Assembly: GCF_009848505.1 (NCBI RefSeq) | Contig: NZ_WWDL01000027.1 | Coordinates: 1 to 64,000 of the forward strand | Direction: 5' to 3' | Source of the DNA: Muricoccus harenae | GTDB lineage: Bacteria; Pseudomonadota; Alphaproteobacteria; Acetobacterales; Acetobacteraceae | DNA length: 64,000 bases | Shown here: piece by piece, positions 15,601 to 23,620 of the stretch | How the letters are laid out: every line of letters starts with the position of its first letter | Numbering within the stretch: the first letter of the stretch is position 1 | Made by a program: the position numbers and the translations under genes | The notes under the pieces: model-generated | What the model was told of the DNA's origin: nothing | Database searches by the model: none | What the model saw: the letters and a program-made list of their open reading frames with translations, nothing else

Positions 15601-17809
15601 GCGGCCGCGGCAGCGGGTGGAGGTGCCGGTTCGGGTGGCGAATGCGGGCGGCTCGGCCTGGCTGACGCTGGCGGCGGTGGATGAGGGAATCCTGCGGCTG
15701 ACGCGGTTCCGCTCGCCCGATCCGGCGGCGCATTTCCTCGGGCGGCGGAAGCTGGGGCTGGATATCCGGGATGATTACGGGCGGCTGATCGCGCCCGCCG
15801 AGGGCGAGGCGACGGTGCTGCGGCAGGGTGGCGACGACGACCTTGATACGGCGGGGGTGCAGCCGCCGCAGCGGGTGGTGTCGCTGTTCTCGGGCGTTGT
15901 GGCCGTGGGGGCTGATGGGCGGGTGGTGGTGCCGCTCGACCTGCCGGAGTTCAACGGCGAGCTGCGGCTGATGGCGGTGGCCTGGTCTGGCGAGCGGGTG
16001 GGGTCCGGCTCGCGGGCTGTGACGGTGCGCGACCCGGTGGTGGCGGAGGCGCTGCTGCCGCGCTTCCTGGCGCCGGGAGACGAGGCGCGGATGCCGGTGC
16101 TGCTGCACAACCTCGACCTGCCGGGGGGCGGGGTGAGGGCCTCGGTGACGGTGGAGGGGCCGCTTTCGGTGGAGGGCGGTGGGTCGCTGGGCGGGGAGCT
16201 GGCGCAAGGGGCGCGGGCGCTTCCGGCGGCGACCTTGCGGGTGACGGGCGCGGGCGAGGGGGTGGTGCGCGTCGCCGTCTCCGGACCGGGCGGATACAGC
16301 GCGACGCATGAGAGCCGGTTCACGCTGCGCTCGCCGCGGGCGCTTTCGCGGGAGGTGCTGGCGGGCTCCGTGCCGGCGGGCGGGATGACGCGCGTGGGAC
16401 CGGACCTGGCGCGGTTTTTCCCCGGGACGGCAAGCGTGCGCGCCACCTGGGGGCAGCCGGTGCGCTATGATCCGGCGGCGCTGATGCGGGTGAATGTCGA
16501 CTTTCCCTTTGCCTGCGGGGAGCAGGCGGCGAGCCGGCTGATGGCGCTGCTGGGCTTCGAGGCGGCGCCCGACCGGGACCTGGGGATGCAGCGGTCGGTG
16601 GCGCAGATCCTCGACAAGCAGCGCTTCGACGGGAGCCTGGCGCTGTGGTCCACGAACGGGCCGGCGGATTCCTTCGTGACCTCCTATGGGGCGGAGGCGC
16701 TGCTGCGGGCGCGGGCGGCGGGGGTGGTGGTGCCGGAGGCGCCGCTGGAGGCGCTGCTGAAGAGCATCCGAGATGATGCCGACAACCGCAGCTATGACGA
16801 GCCGCTGGAGAAGGCGGTGCAGGCCTATCGGATGCATGTGCTGGCCATGGCCGGGCGCGGGCTTCCGGGGGCGGCACGGCGGTTGTTCGAGATCCTGGAC
16901 GAGCTGCCGACGCCGCTGGCCAAGGCGCAGCTGGCCTCCGCCTTTGCGCGGATGGGCGACCGGCCGCGGGCGGAGGAGGCGTTTGCCGCGGCGCTGTCGG
17001 CGCCGGCGCGGCGGCCCTGGCACGAGGATTACGGGAGTGCCGCGCGGGATTCGCTGGCGGTGGCGCTGCTGCTGAAGGAGAGCGGCGTGCTGGCCGGGCG
17101 CGTTGCCGAGGCGGTTTCGCGGCTGCCGGGGGCGGAGCTGACGCCGGAGGCGGCCTCCACGCAGGAGGCGTCCTGGGCGGTGCTGCTGGCGGCGTCGCTT
17201 GGGCGCGACGGGCGGCCGGTGCGGGTTTCGCTGGGCGGGCGGGAGCTGGCGCAGGCGCCGGTGGTGTCGGCGGTGCTGGACGGGGCGGCGGAGGTGCGGA
17301 ACCTGGGCGACCGGGCGGTGCCGCAGGCGGTTTCGGTGGCCGGGCTGCCGGTGCAGCCGCCAGCGGCGGGACGGCAGGGCCTGCGTATCCTGCGGCGCTT
17401 CTTCAACACGGATGGCTCGGCGGTGAACCTCGATACGCTGCGGCAGAACCAGGTGTTCGTGATGCAGGTGGAGGCACGGTCGGAAACCGGGGAGATGCAT
17501 CGGGCCATGGTCCAGCAGGGGTTGCCGGCGGGGTGGGAGATCGTCGGGCGGTTGCCGGAAGGAGAAGTGGCGGGGATGCCCTTCCTGGGCGAGCTGACGG
17601 CGGCCGAGGCTTTCCCGGCGCTGGATGATCGCTTCGCGGCGGCGGTGACGCTGACGCCGCAGGCACCAGTGGCGCGCTACGCCGTGCGGGTACGGGCGGT
17701 CACGGCGGGGCAGTTCGAGCTGCCGGGGGCGGAGGTGCGCGACATGTACCGGCCGGGCTTCTTCGCGCGGCAGAATGCAGGGCGGATTGCGGTGGAGGCG
17801 GTGCCTTGA
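12668..17809 (+). CDS. bacterial alpha-2-macroglobulin (YfhM-like) with thioester
   Basis: 1713 residues, periplasmic. A signal peptide (MRLLRLMGIVVMLLSAGQAW, cleaved at AQ|GF) leads into a helical, TPR-like segment (~40-190), then tandem MG-type beta domains. The bait region should lie between the MG domains and the thioester domain. The thioester motif is CGEQ, with Cys1283 and Gln1286, preceded by VDFPFA. Such proteins trap proteases covalently and are thought to protect the envelope together with PBP1C. Unlike E. coli YfhM there is no lipobox, so this copy should be soluble. Its usual neighbour pbpC is present but four genes downstream. Confidence 0.9.
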   Translation: MRLLRLMGIVVMLLSAGQAWAQGFELPGLSADSERFAAGLTRRFPAGGTAAQRAGAEQRAQQAEGRKDWAAAIAAWEERLGMGDVRPEMWLALGRAALARVPADPAKALLAAQRNFDIVPAGEPEVASLQLMADALRAQERWVQVIQVLEAVAERLPNDAATRTALVEARRTAGMMLRRVRVEPEAEPARACLSFTVAPQVGNSWQPEDWVRAEPAIPGLAVVRERDQLCVAGLPWGQRTRLVLRGGMPGAGGVNLRADLPVDVSMPDRRARIAFDQRAFILPRGAAPRVSVGTMNIETLHLRLVRVSERGLVPLTQNTRLGEELSGWQAEEIPESRGRVVWEGRADVPRFQRNRMQRTVLPLPEALTGFGPGLFVLIARNAADGQQNTQDTAALPIMATDLGLTAWRGSEGLAVQARGLGDARPKPGVKVALMARNNDILAEVETGADGVVRFGGALLRGEGPVAPVALHAQLGEDLVALDLEAASFDLSDRGVTGRDYPGPVDAFLWLDRGIYRPGEVVNLSLLPRDPSGRVLDLPIRLRLKRPNGQVAAETVPERGPEGVVLWPIRLSAGAPAGGWVVEALTDPNRPPIATIPFQVEAFVPERLEVKAGPAPGPLTAGAPLSLPVEARFLYGAPGAGLTGSAEMRLAVDPEPFEAWKGWRFGLAEEPFDGGLQSFEIGAADAQGKGSVQLSLPNLPDTSRPLRAEVAVVMAEPGGRGSKAAATVPVLSVQPFVALRPGFRDGSVDDGAEAVVEAALVSPTGEALAGRLRARLVRERPSWRLTVINGTARYATVWQDEPVDSAELTAAPGRPARFARRVGFGRYRLEVTQPGGMGIASLRFRSGWTGSDDPAVPDKVDVAADRRGYAAGETARLRVTPPFAGRASIAVLTGRVLSVRDVDVPAGGAEVEVPVEAAWGPGAWVAVTVFRPGEAAAGAQGAAAASGATAPRRAIGLAWVGLDPAARQLEVALEGEALLRPRQRVEVPVRVANAGGSAWLTLAAVDEGILRLTRFRSPDPAAHFLGRRKLGLDIRDDYGRLIAPAEGEATVLRQGGDDDLDTAGVQPPQRVVSLFSGVVAVGADGRVVVPLDLPEFNGELRLMAVAWSGERVGSGSRAVTVRDPVVAEALLPRFLAPGDEARMPVLLHNLDLPGGGVRASVTVEGPLSVEGGGSLGGELAQGARALPAATLRVTGAGEGVVRVAVSGPGGYSATHESRFTLRSPRALSREVLAGSVPAGGMTRVGPDLARFFPGTASVRATWGQPVRYDPAALMRVNVDFPFACGEQAASRLMALLGFEAAPDRDLGMQRSVAQILDKQRFDGSLALWSTNGPADSFVTSYGAEALLRARAAGVVVPEAPLEALLKSIRDDADNRSYDEPLEKAVQAYRMHVLAMAGRGLPGAARRLFEILDELPTPLAKAQLASAFARMGDRPRAEEAFAAALSAPARRPWHEDYGSAARDSLAVALLLKESGVLAGRVAEAVSRLPGAELTPEAASTQEASWAVLLAASLGRDGRPVRVSLGGRELAQAPVVSAVLDGAAEVRNLGDRAVPQAVSVAGLPVQPPAAGRQGLRILRRFFNTDGSAVNLDTLRQNQVFVMQVEARSETGEMHRAMVQQGLPAGWEIVGRLPEGEVAGMPFLGELTAAEAFPALDDRFAAAVTLTPQAPVARYAVRVRAVTAGQFELPGAEVRDMYRPGFFARQNAGRIAVEAVP

Positions 17810-17890
17810 GGCGGGTGCCGGGCTGAAGGGACGGCCCGGTCCTTGCTTGCCGTTTGCCGCTAAGGAAGTTGAGGCAGCCGGGAGGTCCCG

Positions 17891-18790
17891 ATGAGCGCGA
17901 CGATGGCGGCGCCAAAGCCGCGGGAGATGATGCATCTGAACACGCGTTCGGATGCGAAGGGCTGGGCGCGGGCGGCGGTGCATCTGGCGCTGATCCTGGG
18001 CAGCGGATGGCTGATTGCCGTTGTGCCCTGGGTGCTGGTGGTGCCGGCCATGGTGCTGGCGGGGGCGATCCAGGCGGCGCTCTTCGCGCCGCTTCACGAG
18101 ACCTGCCATTACACGGCCTTCAAGTCCCGCCGCGCGAATGCGGTGGTGGGCTGGATCGCGGCGCTGCCGGCACTTCGGAACTGGCATTTCTACCAGCAGT
18201 TCCACCTGGCCCATCACAAGCACACGCAGGACCCGGAGCATGATCCGGAGTTGTCCCCGCCGCCGCCGGGGAACCTGGCGAGCTATGTCGGGCGGATCGT
18301 CGGGCTGCCTTACTGGCAGGCGCAACTGACGGTTTGGATGCGGGGATGGCGGGGGGACATGTCGGCCTATCCCTTCATCCATCCGGCGACGGCGCCGCGG
18401 GTGATCGCGAGCGTGCGGGCGGGGTCGGCGCTGACGGTGGTGCTGGCCGTGGCAGCGGGGCTGGTCTTTGGCTGGGAGGCGGTGCTCCTGTTCTGGGTGG
18501 GGCCGCAGCTGCTGGGGCAACCGCTGCTGCGGCTCTACCTGCTGACGGAGCACACGGGCTGCACTGAGGATGCCAATGGGCTGACCAACACGCGCACCAT
18601 GATGACGGTGGCGCCGGTGCGGCTGCTGATGTGGGAGATGCCCTTCCATGCAGAGCATCACCTGTATCCGTTCATCCCCTTCCACCGGCTGCGGGACGCG
18701 CATGTGCTGCTGCGGGACCGGCTGGGGCAGGTGGGGGATGGGTATGCGCGGTGGCATCTGGAGCATGTTCGGGAGTTGCGGGGGCGGTGA
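17891..18790 (+). CDS. fatty acid desaturase family membrane protein
   Basis: 299 residues. The three histidine boxes of membrane di-iron desaturases/hydroxylases are clear: HETCH (~residue 75), HLAHHKH (~105) and HAEHH (~255), separated by two hydrophobic hairpins. The start follows GGGAGGTCCCG. It could desaturate or hydroxylate acyl lipids or carotenoids; the sequence alone does not fix the substrate. It begins 81 bases after the alpha-2-macroglobulin gene on the same strand and is followed by a strong double hairpin, so it may be the last gene of that transcript. Confidence 0.88.
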   Translation: MSATMAAPKPREMMHLNTRSDAKGWARAAVHLALILGSGWLIAVVPWVLVVPAMVLAGAIQAALFAPLHETCHYTAFKSRRANAVVGWIAALPALRNWHFYQQFHLAHHKHTQDPEHDPELSPPPPGNLASYVGRIVGLPYWQAQLTVWMRGWRGDMSAYPFIHPATAPRVIASVRAGSALTVVLAVAAGLVFGWEAVLLFWVGPQLLGQPLLRLYLLTEHTGCTEDANGLTNTRTMMTVAPVRLLMWEMPFHAEHHLYPFIPFHRLRDAHVLLRDRLGQVGDGYARWHLEHVRELRGR

Positions 18791-19227
18791 GCCGGAGGCT
18801 CCGCCTCCGGACCTCCGCCGGGGTGGCGGCCACCCCGGACCCCACGATCGGTTTTTAGCCGTATGGGGCAGCAGCGCCCAACAAGTCGTGAAATTAGGCT
18901 TCGGTATTAGCTGCTTGGTTTGAATCAATCCCCGGAAATATCGCTCCACCGGAGGGAAGAGCTACCGCGCTCGGCGGCGTGAAAAGCTCGTAAAGGCCAG
19001 GGAATCGGATGTCCGCCTCAGCCTGGCGACCGGATGTCGATGCGAGCCGTTTAGCCAAGCGCCGGATGGCCTGAACTGGCCGAAGGCCGTCCATCCGGCC
19101 CCAGGGCCGTGCCTCCAGAAGCGGACATGCCCAGTCTGGCCGCGTCAGGCCTGCTCCCGCCCCGTTGCGGACCTGTGTTCCTCCAGGTAACGCAGTCCTT
19201 TCAATCGGCAGTTGCCAAGGTTCACAG
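18791..19227. other. 437-base intergenic region before the HWE kinase
   Basis: After the double hairpin at 18792-18838 and a T5 run, base composition changes to a visibly less GC-rich, mixed sequence from ~18860. I see no supported gene in it; a minus-strand frame through this region runs into the kinase gene and lacks family features. The promoter of the kinase/receiver pair should be here. Confidence 0.45.
18792..18856 (+). terminator. double hairpin plus T5
   Basis: Hairpin 1: CCGGAGGC/GCCTCCGG around TCC (18792-18810). Hairpin 2: CCGGGGTGG/CCACCCCGG around CGG (18818-18838). TTTTT follows at 18852-18856. Both stems are perfect. It begins one base after the desaturase stop codon. Confidence 0.75.
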
Positions 19228-20307
19228 ATGGCTGGTTCGGGGGATATGACGCCTGTGGGCCACGGTGGTAATCCAACTGTGTTGGACGACAGCGAGCGGC
19301 GTCTCCAGGCGGTGCTCGACAACGCCACCGTTTCCATTCTCCTCATGAACGGTCGCCAGCACTGTATCTACATGAACAAGGCGGCGGAGAAGCTCACTGG
19401 CTACACGCTTAGTGAGGTGCTGGCGCTCGACAGGCCGCTCCATGATATCATCCACCATACCTATCCCGACGGGCAGCCGTTCCCGCTCTGCGAGTGCGCC
19501 ATTGATCGAGCATTTCCCGAGCACAACCAGATGCAGGGAGAAGAAGTCTTCGTTCACAAGAACGGCGGCTTCTATCCCGTGGCCTACACCGCGAGCCCCA
19601 TTCGCGACGAGGCGTCGAACACAGTCGGCACCATCATCGAGGTGCGTGACATCCGCGCCGAGAAAGCGGCCAGAGAGCAACAACGCCTGCTCATCGACGA
19701 GCTGAATCATAGGGTGAAAAATACGCTTGCCGCCGTCCAGTCCATCGCCTTTCAGTCGTTGAAGAGCGCGGATGCTGATGCGCGCGAGGCGTTCATGGGC
19801 CGGCTCTCCGCACTCTCGGCCGCGCATGACGTGCTGACGGCCCAGGGATGGACGGGCGCAAGTCTCCGCAGCACTGTCAGCATCGCCATTGCGCCCTACA
19901 ACACGCTTGGGTGCTTTGAGCTTGTCGGCCGCGACTACCCTCTTGGTCCCAAGATGGTGGTTTCGCTCTCGATGGTGCTCCACGAGTTGGCGACCAACGC
20001 CGCCAAGTACGGCTCCCTGTCGGTCCCCGAAGGCAAGATCCTCCTCGAATGGTCGGTTCTCAAGGAGGATGGATGCGAACGCCTCGCGATGCGCTGGGAG
20101 GAGAGCGGCGGCCCGGAGGTGACGTCGCCGGCGCAGAAAGGCTTCGGCACCCGTCTCCTGGAACGGCAATTCGCGATGGAGTTCTCCGGATCGGTGACGC
20201 TCGATTACCGTCCAGGCGGCCTCGTCTGCGCGATGAACCTGCGCCTCCCCTCGGCCAACCCCGCCGACCATGAGGCGCTCAAAAACGCCTCTGGTTCGGC
20301 TGCCTGA
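19228..20307 (+). CDS. PAS-domain HWE-family histidine kinase
   Basis: 359 residues, soluble. A PAS domain (~residues 20-140, LQAVLDNATVSILLMNGRQ onward, with a PAC-like RDITAEK-type end) could bind a small ligand or chromophore; I see no canonical LOV cysteine motif. The kinase core is of the HWE type: His161 in DELNHRVKNTLAA, the N-box HELATNAAKYGSL and Trp290 with Glu in MRWEESGGP. HWE kinases commonly drive general stress or light responses in Alphaproteobacteria. The next gene is a lone receiver 14 bases downstream. The start at 19228 is uncertain (19165 and 19246 are also in frame). Codon use is less GC-extreme than the flanks. Confidence 0.88.
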   Translation: MAGSGDMTPVGHGGNPTVLDDSERRLQAVLDNATVSILLMNGRQHCIYMNKAAEKLTGYTLSEVLALDRPLHDIIHHTYPDGQPFPLCECAIDRAFPEHNQMQGEEVFVHKNGGFYPVAYTASPIRDEASNTVGTIIEVRDIRAEKAAREQQRLLIDELNHRVKNTLAAVQSIAFQSLKSADADAREAFMGRLSALSAAHDVLTAQGWTGASLRSTVSIAIAPYNTLGCFELVGRDYPLGPKMVVSLSMVLHELATNAAKYGSLSVPEGKILLEWSVLKEDGCERLAMRWEESGGPEVTSPAQKGFGTRLLERQFAMEFSGSVTLDYRPGGLVCAMNLRLPSANPADHEALKNASGSAA

Positions 20308-20321
20308 GACTGGAACGAACA

Positions 20322-20687
20322 GTGGAGGCGCTCGCCGGCCGTCGCGTGCTGCTCGTCGAGGACGAGAGCCTTGTGGCCGCCCTTGCGGAGGACATCCTGC
20401 TGGATGCCGGATGCGAAGTAATACTTGCCATGGACCTCAAGGAGGCGTTGGTCCTCGCGGCGGATGAGAGAATCGAGCTGGCCATACTGGACGTCAATCT
20501 TGGGTCGGCTCGCAGCTATCCTGTCGCCGAAATTCTGCGCGAACGAGCCGTTCCGTTCATCTTCGCCACTGGTTACGGGCGCGTTGGGCTCGACGAGGCG
20601 TACCGCGATACGCCGGTAGTCCAGAAGCCTTATCGACCCCATGAGCTAATAGGCTGTGCCGAAGAGGCATTCAAAGCCAGGCTTTAG
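20322..20687 (+). CDS. single-domain response regulator
   Basis: 121 residues, a bare receiver domain. Acidic pocket in VEDES, phospho-acceptor Asp57 in AILDVNLG, Thr83 in FATGYG and Lys102 in VQKPYRP are all present; there is no output domain. The start is GTG. With only 14 bases after the HWE kinase stop codon it is almost certainly its partner, probably acting as a phosphate sink or by protein contact. Base composition matches the kinase, and both may have arrived together. Confidence 0.9.
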   Translation: MEALAGRRVLLVEDESLVAALAEDILLDAGCEVILAMDLKEALVLAADERIELAILDVNLGSARSYPVAEILRERAVPFIFATGYGRVGLDEAYRDTPVVQKPYRPHELIGCAEEAFKARL

Positions 20688-20787
20688 AGATAGGTTAGGT
20701 CTGCCCTCACAGGCGTCTGAGGACATCGACCTCAGGCGCGACAACAGACCGCGGGGTCCGAGGGTCGCGTTCGGCCCCCGGTGCGGT

Positions 20788-20806
20788 CCAGGGGCAAAGC
20801 CCCTGG
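20788..20806 (+). terminator. hairpin after the receiver gene
   Basis: CCAGGGGC pairs with GCCCCTGG around AAA, about 100 bases after the receiver stop codon and 44 bases before the DedA start. No T tract. The surrounding sequence is a GC-rich spacer. Confidence 0.45.
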
Positions 20807-20849
20807 CCTTGTCCCGCGTTCACCTCCAAAGCCGCACGGAGGAGCACGC

Positions 20850-21452
20850 ATGTTCGACTGGATCACGGGATTGGTGGGGCAGACCGGGTATCTCGGCATC
20901 GCCTTGCTGATGCTGGCCGAGAATGTGTTTCCGCCCATCCCCTCTGAGCTGATTATGCCGCTCGCAGGATTCACGGCTGCGCGGGGGGAGTTGAACATCT
21001 TCCTCGTGGTGTTGGCGGGGACGGTCGGGACGGTGCTCGGGGCGCTGTTCTGGTACGGAATCGCGCGCCGGGTGGGACGGGATCGGCTGCGGCGCTGGAC
21101 GGGAACGCATGGGCGCTGGCTGACGATTTCACCTGGGGAGGTGGACCGGGCCTCCGAGTGGTTCGAGCGGCATGGGCGGGCGGCAGTGCTGCTGGGGCAT
21201 TTCGTGCCGGCGGTGCGGACGCTGGTATCGATTCCGGCGGGGATCGCGGGGATGCCGCTGCTGCCCTTCGTGCTGTTCACCAGCCTTGGGACGGCCGTGT
21301 GGTGCGGGGTGCTGGCGGGGGTGGGGTATCTTCTGGAGGAGCAGCATGGGCGGGTGGCGGCCTATGTGAACCCGGCCTCGAATGTCGTGATGGGGGGGAT
21401 CGTGCTGCTCTACCTCTACCGTGTGGTGACCTTCCGGCCGGAGGCGCGGTGA
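20850..21452 (+). CDS. DedA family membrane protein
   Basis: 200 residues. The DedA landmarks are present: ENVFPPIPSELIMPLAGF in the first re-entrant region and GHFVPAVRTLVSIPAGIAGM in the second, with arginines thought to be important for proton-coupled lipid flipping. Several hydrophobic helices flank them. DedA/DTT-superfamily members are implicated in recycling undecaprenyl phosphate or other phospholipids. The start follows CGGAGGAGCACGC. The next gene downstream is PBP1C, so an envelope role in the same neighbourhood is plausible. Confidence 0.9.
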   Translation: MFDWITGLVGQTGYLGIALLMLAENVFPPIPSELIMPLAGFTAARGELNIFLVVLAGTVGTVLGALFWYGIARRVGRDRLRRWTGTHGRWLTISPGEVDRASEWFERHGRAAVLLGHFVPAVRTLVSIPAGIAGMPLLPFVLFTSLGTAVWCGVLAGVGYLLEEQHGRVAAYVNPASNVVMGGIVLLYLYRVVTFRPEAR

Positions 21453-21514
21453 CGCCTTGATGCGGCGCCCGGCGGCGCGGGAGAGTGCCCGGCGGGATGG
21501 CGGAAGGGCCGGTG

Positions 21515-23566
21515 ATGCGGCGGGGGCTGGACGCGCTGGCGTTGGTTGCGGTGCTCGGGGCGGGGCTGCCGCTGGGGCTCTGGGCGCTGGACCGTGCCTG
21601 CCCGCCGGACCTGTCGCGGCTGGAAGCGGTCGGGCGCGTGGTGGTGGACCGGGAGGGGCGGGTGCTTTCCGCGCTGCCGGCGCCGGGCGGGGTGTGGCGG
21701 CTGCCGGTGGAGGCCGGGGAGGTGCCCGCGCATCTGGTGGACCTGTTGGTGGCGGCGGAGGACCGGCGGTTCCGGTGGCATCCGGGGGTTGATCCGCTCG
21801 CGGTGATGCGTGCGGCCGGGGAATGGGTGCGGGCGGGGCGGGTGGTTTCGGGTGGCTCCACCCTATCCATGCAGGCTGCGCGGCTGCTGGAGCCGCGGCC
21901 GCGGAACCTGCGCAGCAAGGCCATCGAGGCGCTGCGGGCGATGCAGCTGGAATGGCGCTACGGCAAGGCCGGGGTGCTGCGGGTCTGGCTGGCTCTGGCG
22001 CCGATGGGCGGGAATCTGGAAGGCGTGCGGGCTGGGGCGCTGGCCTGGTTCGGGCGGCCGGTGGAGCGGATCGGGGTGGCGGAGGCGGCGCTGCTGGTGG
22101 CGGTGCCGCGGCGGCCGGAGGCGCTGCGGCCCGACCGGCATTCGGCGGCGGCGCTGGCCGCGCGGGATGCAGTGTTGCGGTGGCGGGGGGCTGCCGCGCT
22201 GCCGGAAGAGGAGCGGGTGGCGGCGATGGGGGAGGCCGTGCCTTCGGCGCGGCTGGGGATGCCGGGGCTGGCGCCGCATCTCGCGCGGGAGGTGGCGCGG
22301 GAGGTGGCGCGGGCGGACGGTGGCGGCCCGGCGGGGCGGGAGCCTGGGGCCGCGGACGGGCGAGCCTTCGCGGATGGGGTAGTGCGGACAGTGTTGGATG
22401 CCGGGCTGCAGCGCGCCATGGAAGGGTTAGCGCGGGAGGTGCTGGGCGGGCTGCCGGAGCGGGGCTCGGTGGCGATCGTGGTCGCGGAGCTGGGGGCGCG
22501 CGAGGTGCGGGCGCTGGTGGGTGGGGAGTGGCTGGCGGAGGGGCGCGCGGGGGCGCTGGACCTGACACGGGCGGTGCGCTCGCCGGGCTCGGCGCTGAAG
22601 CCGCTGTTGTATGCCATGGCCTTCGATCGCGGGCTGGCCTCGCCGGGGACGGTGATGGAGGACCTGCCGCGGCGCTTCGGGGATTGGGCGCCGGAGAAAT
22701 ACGCGCAAGGGTTTTCGGGACGGGTGACGGCGGCCTCGGCGCTGCGGCAGTCGCTGAACCTGCCGGCGGTGGCGCTGATGGAGGCGCTGGGGCCGATCCG
22801 CTTCGCCTCGGCGCTGAAGATGCTGGGGGCGCCGCCGCGCATGCCGCCCGGGGCCGGGGCGGCCCTGCCGCTGGCGCTGGGCGGCGCGGGGATCACGCTG
22901 CGCGAGCTGGTGGGTGTGACGGCGGCGATTGGGGATGGCGGGCGGGCCGGGGTGTTGCGGGTGCTGCCCGGCGGCGCGGGCGGCGAGGGCGATCCGGTGG
23001 TGCGCGGGAGCGCGGCGGAGGCGGTGGCGGAGATCCTGACGCGGCCCTTCCCCGATGGCGGACCGGGTGGCGTGGCCTGGAAGACCGGGACCTCTTGGGG
23101 CGGGCGGGATGCCTGGGCGGTCGGCTTCGATGCGCGGCATGTGGCCGGCGTCTGGGTAGGTCGGCCGGATGGGACGGCGCTGCCGGGGGCGACCGGGCTG
23201 ACGCTCGCGCTGCCGGTGCTGGCGCGGGTTTTCTCGACGATGCCTTCGGCGCCGCGCGCGGTGCCTGGGGGTGTGCGGGTGGTGGGGCCGGGGGTGGGTA
23301 TGGCGGCCGGGGTGGTGGATGGTCTGCGGCTGCTGTTCCCGCCGGCGGGGGCGGTGATCGAGGAAGGGCCGCTGACGATCCGGGCAGCCGGGGGGCGGCG
23401 GCCCTTCACCTTTCTTGTGGATGGGGTGCCGGTGGCTTCGGGAGGGGCGCGGCGGGAGGCGGGCTGGGTGCCGCCGGGGCCGGGCTTTTACCGTGTGACG
23501 GTGCTGGATGCCGCCGGGGCGGCGGCGAGCGCGCCGGTGCGGATCCGGATGCGGGGGGTGGAATAG
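21515..23566 (+). CDS. pbpC: penicillin-binding protein 1C
   Basis: 683 residues. One N-terminal membrane anchor, then a GT51 glycosyltransferase domain (Glu82 in AAEDRRF, followed by GGSTLSMQAARLL and NLRSKAIEALRAMQLEW). The transpeptidase domain has SxxK at Ser359-Lys362 (SPGSALKP), SLN in LRQSLNLPAV and KTGTS at Lys523. The C-terminal ~90 residues form the BiPBP_C domain typical of PBP1C. PBP1C is generally encoded beside alpha-2-macroglobulin; here the pair is separated. The start at 21515 follows GGAAGG; 21497 is an in-frame alternative. It is convergent with the pectate lyase gene. Confidence 0.92.
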   Translation: MRRGLDALALVAVLGAGLPLGLWALDRACPPDLSRLEAVGRVVVDREGRVLSALPAPGGVWRLPVEAGEVPAHLVDLLVAAEDRRFRWHPGVDPLAVMRAAGEWVRAGRVVSGGSTLSMQAARLLEPRPRNLRSKAIEALRAMQLEWRYGKAGVLRVWLALAPMGGNLEGVRAGALAWFGRPVERIGVAEAALLVAVPRRPEALRPDRHSAAALAARDAVLRWRGAAALPEEERVAAMGEAVPSARLGMPGLAPHLAREVAREVARADGGGPAGREPGAADGRAFADGVVRTVLDAGLQRAMEGLAREVLGGLPERGSVAIVVAELGAREVRALVGGEWLAEGRAGALDLTRAVRSPGSALKPLLYAMAFDRGLASPGTVMEDLPRRFGDWAPEKYAQGFSGRVTAASALRQSLNLPAVALMEALGPIRFASALKMLGAPPRMPPGAGAALPLALGGAGITLRELVGVTAAIGDGGRAGVLRVLPGGAGGEGDPVVRGSAAEAVAEILTRPFPDGGPGGVAWKTGTSWGGRDAWAVGFDARHVAGVWVGRPDGTALPGATGLTLALPVLARVFSTMPSAPRAVPGGVRVVGPGVGMAAGVVDGLRLLFPPAGAVIEEGPLTIRAAGGRRPFTFLVDGVPVASGGARREAGWVPPGPGFYRVTVLDAAGAAASAPVRIRMRGVE

Positions 23567-23577
23567 GGAAGGTGACG

Positions 23578-23606
23578 GGGCCCGGATCCGCTGGGGATCC
23601 GGGCCC
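23578..23606. terminator. bidirectional terminator hairpin, pbpC / pectate lyase
   Basis: GGGCCCGGATCC and GGATCCGGGCCC form a perfect 12-bp stem around GCTGG between the two convergent stop codons. Confidence 0.7.
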
Positions 23607-23620
23607 GCGCCGTCGCGCGA

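Noticed and set aside
15500-18949. Open frame of over 1100 codons on the minus strand opposite the alpha-2-macroglobulin and desaturase genes
   Set aside because: It is the complement of GC-rich codons; the translation is a monotonous His/Arg/Pro/Gln sequence without domain features, while the + strand encodes clear families.
18894-19346. 150-codon minus-strand frame before the HWE kinase
   Set aside because: It overlaps the kinase N-terminus, has no family resemblance and no good ribosome-binding site.
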